From assembly GCF_022605725.1 (NCBI RefSeq), contig NC_065546.1, positions 42,280,227 to 42,344,226 of the forward strand: DNA of 64,000 nucleotides, in the 5' to 3' direction. Shown here one piece after another: positions 57,190 to 64,000 of this stretch. The translations under genes and the position numbers were made by a program. The DNA comes from Anthonomus grandis grandis (Eukaryota > Arthropoda > Insecta > Coleoptera > Curculionidae). The notes under the pieces were generated by a model. It was not told the DNA's origin. It made no database searches and saw only the letters and a program-made list of their open reading frames with translations. Every line of letters starts with the position of its first letter. Positions within the stretch are counted from its first letter, which is position 1.

Positions 57190-58785
57190 CGGCCAAATTA
57201 TGGACCGGCTGGTAAAGTGTCTGGAAAAGTTATCCTGCTAGTAACATTAAAAATTTAATTATGAACTTCTTGTTTGTCTTACCAGCGGGATAATTCTTAC
57301 CTACCAGTAGAATATTTTAACAACAGGAAAAAGCAGCTTATAAACGGTTTACCAGAAAATTTATAACCTCAAATTTTTTAAAGAGTTGGAGCTTGCATAG
57401 TTTTGCAAGAAGTTTGTGTATAATATTCTAAATTTTGTTCTTAATCTGTATGAGTATTTTGTGAAAATGTATAAAAATCTTGTTAACAACCAATTTTTTC
57501 ATTTGGATGTGCTGTCAGATGAGGAAGAATTAGAAGATTTTATAAACATTATTTATCGACGGCGGCGTTTTATACAGAAGAGAATAGACCATATTAATTA
57601 CTGGAATGATGTAGATTTCTGAAACCGATTTAGATTGTCCAAAAAAATCCCGTTGTTTACCGCTTGTTGCATGAAGTTGAACTTATTAAAATGAACTTAT
57701 GAACTTATTAAAAATTAAACTGAAATGTAAGAATTGATACTATATAATGATAATTTGCCTATTAACAACTTTAAGCTGAGTCCTGAGTTTACTTCCAAAA
57801 TTTTCCTACAATCTCTATAGGCTTATAAGTTTCAAATGGACACCATGAGTAATTGTTTTAAAAATATTGCTCTTATTAAACTATATGCTTACAATTAATG
57901 TTATGCAATTAAAAAATATTTAATTACTCCCTTAGAAAATCCAGCCAATAAAGCTGAAAGGTTATTTCAAGAGTCGATAATAGGAACTCGAAATGTTATT
58001 GAGAGAACTATAGGAGTATGGAAAAGGCGTTTTCCTTGTTTAGCTATAGGACTTCGAACTAAAATTGACCTAATAAAGAATGTTAATGTTGCAACAACTA
58101 TTTTACACAATCTGGCAATATTAGAAAATGAGGAGTAGCCACCAGAAAATGATGAAGAGATAGAGGCTCTCATTAATGATTTACAAATGCCTGATGATGT
58201 TAATCAGCCTCATGAAGAACAAAATTATCAACACCGAAGATATCTTATTAATAATTATTTTAATAGATTGCATTAACTTTATCAATTTAGGATATTAATT
58301 TCAATATATAAATTATGTTATTATACATTTTTTTTGTTTCTCTATTGCACAATAATAAAACATATTCCACAAAAAGCAGTCAATTTTAATAAACATTTTT
58401 ACAAGTAAACAACGTAATAAACTGAAATGCAAATACCTATTAATTAATAGGTAATTAGTACTAACAGAAAGAATATCGGATTTGGCACAAAACAAATATA
58501 CAAGTATCTATAACTATTATCACAAATTAAAAACCAAACACATTATTTTTATTTATTTTCTCAGGACCGCAGATTCATAACCCCCATTTTTCTTTTTTTC
58601 TTAAGATTATTGTACCGGCCACAACAATTACGTTGTTGCCAAACTGTAAACCTTCTGTTACTTAACAACAGGTTAAGATTTGGTTGATAATCCCTCCTAT
58701 AGCTACCGGTAGGTTTACCGAGAGGATTGAATTTATCTGCCTGATAACACACAGGAACTTTACCAGCTGGTCCGTAATTTGGCCC
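57190..58785 (+). mobile_element. PIF/Harbinger-type transposon, internally deleted
   Basis: Inverted ends GGCCAAATTATGGACCGGCT (57191) and, from the right end, GGCCAAATTACGGACCAGCT, both continuing GGTAAAGT. The flanks are TAA on both sides (57187-57189 and 58786-58788), the 3-bp TWA target used by Harbinger elements. At 1596 bp it is shorter than typical autonomous members, and the transposase middle is gone. Part of the interior also repeats the end sequence ('ggtttaccgagagg', 'accggtaggt'). Confidence 0.8.
57416..58275 (+). pseudogene. HARBI1-like transposase, N- and C-terminal remnants
   Basis: N-terminal part 57506-57690: LSDEEELEDFINIIYRRRRF, IQKRIDHINYWNDVDF, a stop, then NRFRLSKK, typical of the start of HARBI1-like DDE_4 transposases. 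C-terminal part from about 57918: LENPANKAERLFQESIIGTR, NVIERTIGVWKRRFPCLAIG, LRTKIDLIKNVNVATTILHN, ending near 58275 with YLINNYFNRLH; 'TRNVIER.(F/I)G.(W/L)KRRFPCL' is diagnostic and includes the region of the last catalytic Glu. The first two catalytic Asp regions are missing between 57690 and 57918. Inactive. Confidence 0.85.
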
Positions 58786-59010
58786 TAAGTATATGTTAAT
58801 ATTCCAACAGTTGACAAAACCGTCATTATTTATGTTATTTTTATGTGATGTTCTATTTTTTCTGACTATAAGATGAGGTTGACTGTTGAGTGGATTTACA
58901 ATTGCAGAATAAGGGATGCTTAGAGCAACTTTAGGTAATAAACCAGATGTTTTTTGTCAAATATTTAGCACGAAATTCAAACTAAATTTCCTTATTCACT
59001 TCTCTTTTGA
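58785..59010. other. Short unassigned stretch
   Basis: Sequence between the Harbinger right flank and the (AAT)n tract. No feature. Confidence 0.4.
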
Positions 59011-59012
<2 letters not shown>

Positions 59013-59077
<65 letters not shown>

Positions 59078-59960
59078 GTTTTTATTTACCAGCATACAAT
59101 AAAAAACATATATAATACAATAATCCTAAAATAATATCTGGTAAATAAAGGAGTATTGGTAGGCAACTAAGTGCCAATTCTTCCCCAATATCCTATTAAA
59201 CTAGAAAAAAAATCGAGGCAAAATAGAATAACCATTGTACTTAATAACACACTTAACACACAAATTGTACTTAATAAATTTAAAATGTTAATACCATGTA
59301 GATTATACTCGCTGAGTCTAACTTGAAAACAATATATTCCACGTGCTTTTCCTATACCAATCAAAGGAAAACGAATAGTGGACAACATTATCCATAGCCA
59401 CAGCCACATTGTAAGTAAAAGACCTTTTAAATAATTCTTTCCTATGTCTTGGTATAGTTATGGTGTTTCTATGCCTTAAATTTAAATTGTGAATGTCGGT
59501 TCGAAATGTTAGTCTATCAAGAAGATACTCTGGAATTTTCTCCTTTAGGATTTTATAGAAGAAGCATTTTTTTTGTAGAATAAACCTGTTCTGCATATTT
59601 AGCCACCTAATTTCTGTAAGCTTATGTGAAATCGGGTTTGGACGAGAAATTTTAAAGATTAACCTAAGGCAGCTATTCTAAACCTTTCTTAGTACTTTGT
59701 TTCGATCAGCATAGTCTAAGCATGGGCTAAAGATATAGGGCTACAAAAATTAAAATGAGATAAGACTAGAGACTCGCAAAGCATGGTTTTTATTTTTTTA
59801 CTTAAGCAATGTCTTCGTCCATAAATCATTTTTAACGATCATAGCCTTCCTTTAATAATAATGAAATGTGATCGTTGAATCTCAGCTTTATATCTAATAA
59901 AATCTCTAAACTTTTGCAACTTGTCTTAGAAGGAATTATAGTAACGTCACCACTGACTCC
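59013..59960 (-). mobile_element. Jockey-like non-LTR fragment with (TTA)n tail
   Basis: Minus strand. 59318-59596 encodes MQNRFILQKKCFFYKILKEK, IPEYLLDRLTFRTDIHNLNL, RHRNTITIPRHRKELFKRSF then TYNVAVAMDNVV, the C-terminal region of jockey-type reverse transcriptase proteins. Upstream, 59640-59850 has decayed pieces of the preceding segment (LSKKIKTMLCESLVLSHFNF). The 3' untranslated region ends in the simple tract at 59014-59077. 5' truncated. Confidence 0.75.
59014..59077. repeat. (AAT)n microsatellite, about 21 units
   Basis: Uninterrupted AAT/TTA tract that forms the 3' tail of the minus-strand non-LTR fragment. Its translation as a poly-Asn reading frame is meaningless. Confidence 0.9.
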
Positions 59961-60160
59961 GTTTATAAATCCACAATCGGCACCGTTGGTTGACAAAAAA
60001 AAAGCGAGATTATCTCCGTATCGGCCGTGACCCTAAACCCGTTGGCGGCAACTGCAGTAGCGGAGCATAAAAACAACAAATCATTAATCACGAGTCCTCT
60101 TCGGCAATAACAGAACGACAACTGACGTCACTGACCTGGGTTCAAGTAATCGGGTGCAGC
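59960..60160. other. Unassigned sequence before GC-rich patch
   Basis: No recognised feature; composition becomes GC-richer from about 59990 onward. Confidence 0.35.
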
Positions 60161-60420
60161 AATGATTCACTCAGGTATGTCACACTTCCGATAAATTCTA
60201 CCGCCGCCCGGTGGCGATTCGGTGTTTTTTAAGCTGCCGCCCCTTTTTTCGCTCGTCTATTTTCCTTTTATTGTTTGTATGACGCTTCACGTGTGTAAAA
60301 ACAATAATAGTCGTCCTTTTCTCTCATCGGCTTTGGTGCGAACGAGTTTAGTGACAGTCGGCACGCGTCTACCGTATTAATTAGTTTCGTACACTGGGTC
60401 AAGGTTAAGTTCATTACGGT
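60160..60420. other. GC-rich patch
   Basis: CpG-richer sequence ('ctaccgccgcccggtggcg') in AT-rich DNA, with a pyrimidine-rich run after it. 'actcaggtatgtcac' near 60170 resembles a splice donor. It may be promoter- or exon-related unique DNA; no coding support. Confidence 0.25.
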
Positions 60421-61048
60421 GATACGGTGTACAGAAAGCAGATTAACGTAATGGGAATTTAGTTTTTATTCAGTTGATTTAATTGGGATTTTTCTTGATC
60501 AGATGGATAAAAGATCGATTTTTTTGCATTAAGACGAGACGAGAATCTTCATTTAACTACGATCGCTAACGATTCGAGGGTTTGAGATGGAAAATCAACC
60601 CTTCGCAGATAGTACAAACACATTGCATTCATACTAATATTATATAACATACTATATTCTAGTATGCCAGATATATCCTATATCTTACTTGACATACGCA
60701 TATTCAGGGGATATCGCCGGTCACCATAAAACATATGCCAGAAATATCTTTTTATTTTCTATAATATATGCTAGGCATATACAGGGTGTCTACTATAAAA
60801 ACCGCCAAACTTTAAGAGGTGATTATACAAGTCATTTGCAACAAAAAAGTCCTATAACATTTTTTCGAAAAGTTGTTAGTTCTTCTGGTATTTAACATTT
60901 TTTGATTTTATCAAATTTCTTTTTTTTTCATATAAACAAGAATATCTCCGTTATTCTTACCATCATATAAAACTTAGATATAACATCTGAAAGAGAGTTA
61001 AATTTGCTATAAGATGGGTATATTTAAGATTTTGAGTAATTTTTTATA

Positions 61049-62959
61049 CCGGGTGTTATCAGAAGTTAAATGTAACATTTGGGAAATGTGCAAAATTAGT
61101 GATATCTTCTTCGTTGTCGTTTTTCTAAAATTTGGTAAATAGGGACATGTTTTTTTTTCAGCAAAAACTACTGCATTTAATATGCTTTCCAATGATATAC
61201 TTATTTTTGTGATAGCTATTTGTTTTCACAGCAAGATCATGGGCAAAAGAAAGAAAACCACAAAAATTATATTTCTTGATCTTTTGAGCACCAATGCGGT
61301 GAGTACTTGTAGATCTATCTTCCCTAACACAACAACTCCACAAATTTTCATTAGAGAAGTCGTAAACAAATAACATATCGCGTATTCATTCTTTAAGAAA
61401 AAATGCAGGTTTTCCTTCTCTTGTAAATGGCAATGAATCCGCAAAAGAAGGAAAACACAAACCGTGTATTACTTGATTTTAAAACAAAAGCATAGATATT
61501 TACAATTTGACAAGAACTGTCATTAAGTTTTCAGTTCGACTTAAAGTAGTTAAATAAGTAATTTGATTTAAACGTGCTTAAAAAATAATGCCTTGTTTCA
61601 CAAACATTGAAAATCGGGATATCTTATTTATTTACCGTGTCGCAAATGGAAACTCGCGGGAGGCAGCAAGGGAGTATGCGCTTCGTTTTCCTAATAGACG
61701 GCCCTAATAGACAACCCCATAGAAGTACATTTGCAGAAGTGTTCAGTGTGTGGGGAAACTGGTTCCTTTCGAGGTTTGCGGATTAGAGAAGGTGGTCAAA
61801 ATGGTCAACGCTGGAGACAAGAACCTGCGATTGTGAGAGCTGTTACAGAAGATAGATCTAGAAGTACTCGCCGCATTGGAGCTGCATTAAGGATTCACCA
61901 TTCCACTGTACATAGAGATCTTAAAAAAAAATAATTTGCATCCCTTTCATTTGAAAAAAGTCCAGGATTTATTGCCAGTGGATGGTGAAGTGAGGCTTCA
62001 ATTCTGTAGGTGGTACTTAAATAAGTTGCAAGAGTGGGGAACAAATCAAATATTTTGGACAGATGAAGCAACATTTACAAGAGCCGGAATAATGAATTTA
62101 AGAAATAACCATATATGGCATACAGAAAACCCTCATGCCTCTGTTGTTTCACATTTTCAGCATGAGATAAGGGTCAACGTATGGATAGGATTAATGAGAG
62201 GTCGCCTTTTCGGGCCTGTAATACTTCCTGATCGGCTCAATTCCAATGAGTTTTCAAATTTATTAAATAATGACCTTGTTGACTTTCTGGAAGAAATCCC
62301 CTTAGCCGCTAGACAGGAACTTTGGTTTCAAATGGACGGATGCCCAGCCCATAATGGCAGAATTGTGCAAAATTCCTTGAATCAATGCTTTGAGGAGAAA
62401 TGGATCGGAAGATACGGTCCGGTAAGATGGCCGCCCAGAAGCCCTGACCTTACGTCCCTTGACTTTTATGTCTGGGGCACATTAAAATCTAATGTTTATA
62501 GTATTAACATTATTACTCGAGACGAACTAATTAATCGAATTAGTGTGTGTTGCAATGAAATGCGACAAAAACGCATTGAACTTGAACGGGTTGTTGAAAG
62601 TGTCAGAAGAAGATGCATCAAATGTATTGAACAAGAGGGAAGACATTTTGAACAATTCTTATAATTTTAGGTTTGTTTAATGAAATTTCGATTTTTTAAT
62701 TTTCATCAATCAAGAAATATAAAATTTGAAAATTTTGAATTTTTTTGTGGTTTTCTTTCTTTTGCCCATAATATTAATATGAAAACAAATAGCTATCACA
62801 AAAGTAAGTATGTCATTGGAAAGCATATTAAATGCAGTAGTTTTTCCTGAAAAAAAAACATGTCCCTATTTACCAAATTTTAGAAAAACGACAACGAAGA
62901 AGATACCACTAATTTTGCACATTTCCTAAATGTTACATTTAACTTCTGCAAACACCCGG
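61049..62959 (+). mobile_element. Mariner-like element (DD41D) with about 200-bp TIRs
   Basis: TIRs start CCGGGTGT (61049, and inverted at 62959) and run for about 200 bp with few differences, through 'gggcaaaagaaagaaaacca'. TA lies on both sides (61047-61048 and 62960-62961). It contains one plus-strand transposase gene (61588-62664). Its terminal CCGGGTG resembles the ends of the 43241-44977 element. Confidence 0.75.
61588..62664 (+). pseudogene. DD41D mariner-like transposase, frameshifted N-terminus
   Basis: Begins MPCFTNIENRDILFIYRVAN and REAAREYALRFPNRRP (ATG 61588), breaks near 61705, continues in a second frame GETGSFRGLRIREGGQNGQR to STRRIGAALRIHHSTVHRDL, then a shift in an A-run near 61930 leads to a long intact part (61936-62664). 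Catalytic residues: FWTDEATFTRAG, WFQMDGCPAHNG, and RSPDLTSLDFYVWGTLKSNV; I count 41 residues between the second and third Asp. It ends CIEQEGRHFEQFL. The catalytic domain is complete, so only the DNA-binding part is damaged. Confidence 0.9.
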
Positions 62960-63132
62960 TATAAAAAATTACTCAAAAACTTAAATCAATCTTTAGCAAA
63001 TTTAATTCTCTTTCACATGGTATGACTAAATTTTATGTCGTGGTAAGAATAACGGAGATTCTTGTTTAAATGAAAAAAAAACAAAGAAATTTGATAAAAT
63101 CAAAAAATCTTAAATACCAGAAGAACTAACAA

Positions 63133-63166
63133 CCTTAAAACATTGAAAGGCCTTTCAATGTTCTAA
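63133..63166. mobile_element. 34-bp palindromic micro-insertion, copy B, with 8-bp TSD
   Basis: Arms CTTAAAACATTGAAAGG and CCTTTCAATGTTCTAAG (one mismatch between them). Flanked by CTAACAAC (63125-63132) and CTATCAAC (63167-63174). The left MITE arm at 60872-60879 has a single GTTGTTAG (CTAACAAC on the other strand) and lacks the palindrome: a genuine insertion. Same sequence as copy A at 51351-51384 apart from single-base differences. Confidence 0.75.
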
Positions 63167-63355
63167 GCTATCAACTTTTCGAAAAAATGTTATACGACTT
63201 TTTTGTTGCAAATAACTTGCTTAATCACCTCTTAAAGTTTGGCGGTTTTTATGGTAGACACCTTGTAAAACTGCATATATTGGAGATATAGTTAATTCAT
63301 ATGCCTGCAATATTTTTTCACCTTTTAAAACATCCTAGGCATATCTAATTTTTTA

Positions 63356-63769
63356 TACATGGTGTCAATTTGAAATATGTCAATGTGAATATCTCACAAA
63401 CTAAGAGTTGGAAAAATGCGGTTTAAAAGAATTGTCATAGAGGTTGGAAAAACTAGAACTACTTACCATATTTTTCTCAAGGGGTGAATCATCCCTATAC
63501 GCCTTTCACCCTAACATTCAAATAAAACCGCCCTTTTTTGTCATAACTGAAATTAAGGGTTTTTTTGTGTAGTATTTATCTACACAAGAAAAATTGTCCC
63601 ATTTAGTACTCAATGAGACCTTTAATTAAAGGTTTCACAAAGGGGATTATAATAAATATATTGTGGTTTTATGGTTCCACCAACCCTTCTAAAAGTTATT
63701 CCAAACAGCATTTTTTCAACTCAAATTATTATCTGAATTGAAAGTTGTCAAACTGACACCCTGGATGTA
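63356..63769. mobile_element. MITE-like unit with GGTGTCA ends
   Basis: About 410 bp. Left end ATACATGGTGTCAATTTGA, right end (inverted) ATACATCCAGGGTGTCAGTT; they agree apart from a short gap and a few changes, next to TA. AT-rich interior with no coding and a 16-bp perfect palindrome CCTTTAATTAAAGG plus flank near 63620. Probably a nonautonomous TA-targeting element. Confidence 0.4.
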
Positions 63770-63941
63770 TTAGCCATTATAAACCACATGACATGCTTCC
63801 TTTTTATTTTTTTTATTTATTAAGACTAAATTTCTTATTATTTTCCTAGTTTTCGCGTCAAGGTTCTTTTGCAATAAAAATTTAAAAAAATTCCATACAA
63901 CACAAATTAAATATTACTCGGTTTAAATTGAGAACATTTGT

Positions 63942-64000
63942 ACAGGGTGGCCATTTTATTAGGAGCCTATACCTAAAGTGTGCAAAAAAAGTTCTACTGA
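63942..64000 (+). other. Possible left end of another TA-flanked element
   Basis: TACAGGGTGGCCATTTTATT resembles the CAGGGTG-type ends of other TA-flanked elements here, but the window ends before a partner could appear. Confidence 0.3.

Larger units (their letters stand above)
60782..63265. mobile_element. Palindromic MITE disrupted at its centre by a mariner
   Basis: Two inverted arms of about 265 bp, 60782-61048 and 62960-63265 (the right arm also holds a 42-bp extra segment). Both start CA(G/A)GGTGTCTAC and are flanked by TA (60780-60781, 63266-63267). Both arms end in 'gagtaattttttata' / 'tataaaaaatta', meeting at a TA where the mariner 61049-62959 sits. By eye the arms differ more from each other than the inner element's TIRs do, which supports a two-step history. 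Alternatively the whole is one element with 480-bp TIRs. Confidence 0.6.

Noticed and set aside
58916..59134. Reading frame with a poly-Asn run
   Set aside because: Produced by the (AAT)n tail of a minus-strand retroelement.
1..64000. Intact host gene, tRNA or rRNA
   Set aside because: I scanned both strands and found no host domain, no cloverleaf-type sequence I could support and no rRNA; short exons of a long-intron gene cannot be excluded.

Overview
The window looks like a piece of an arthropod nuclear genome, most likely an insect and plausibly a beetle. It is strongly AT-rich, has no bacterial-type gene packing, and carries the transposon mix usual in beetles: mariner/Tc1 relatives, jockey/CR1-like and R1-like non-LTR retrotransposons, P/THAP9-like, Harbinger, Penelope-like and integrase-type elements. 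The species assignment is an inference. I found no convincing host protein-coding gene, tRNA, rRNA or CRISPR array. Almost every recognisable coding stretch is a broken transposon gene, and many elements are nested in one another.

Layout. 1-800: AT-rich sequence plus a possible conserved noncoding block. 985-4790: a non-LTR relic split by a 2.6-kb DNA transposon (1849-4453) with clean terminal inverted repeats (TIRs), a 4-bp target-site duplication (TSD) and a DUF7869-type protein. 5260-6235: mariner relic. 6383-9290: nearly full-length jockey/CR1-like retroelement. 10310-10460: diverged partner of the first noncoding block. 10600-17330: a long degenerate array built from a splice-acceptor-like motif (CAGGCAgTTGAAGTcATTT). 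19180-24930: two R1-like relics, the first interrupted by a mariner. 25570-27900: reverse transcriptase and mariner scraps. 29990-36330: P/THAP9-like pieces and two minus-strand mariners. 36780-38420: GC-rich island and another R1-like tail. 38540-41430: an integrase-bearing element with inverted subterminal repeats. 41560-42100: Penelope-like end with a hammerhead-ribozyme-like core. 42885-46685: an inverted-repeat pair enclosing a long-TIR element that carries an RNase H fragment, and a non-LTR element. 46924-51434: two sibling mariners, one inside a P-like relic. 52390-56280: P-like and mariner relics. 57190-58785: Harbinger remnant. 59013-59960: minus-strand non-LTR tail. 60782-63265: a palindromic MITE with a mariner in its exact centre. 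GC-rich islands lie near 18.1, 22.3, 23.3, 28.2, 36.9 and 60.2 kb.

Most notable: (a) two copies of a 34-bp palindromic insertion with 8-bp TSDs, each confirmed by an unfilled sister sequence inside this window; (b) the DUF7869 transposon with subterminal repeats; (c) the integrase element with inverted subterminal repeats; (d) the splice-acceptor-like array; (e) the mariner-in-MITE nest. The genes do not form pathways; the window records successive transposon insertions in gene-poor DNA.
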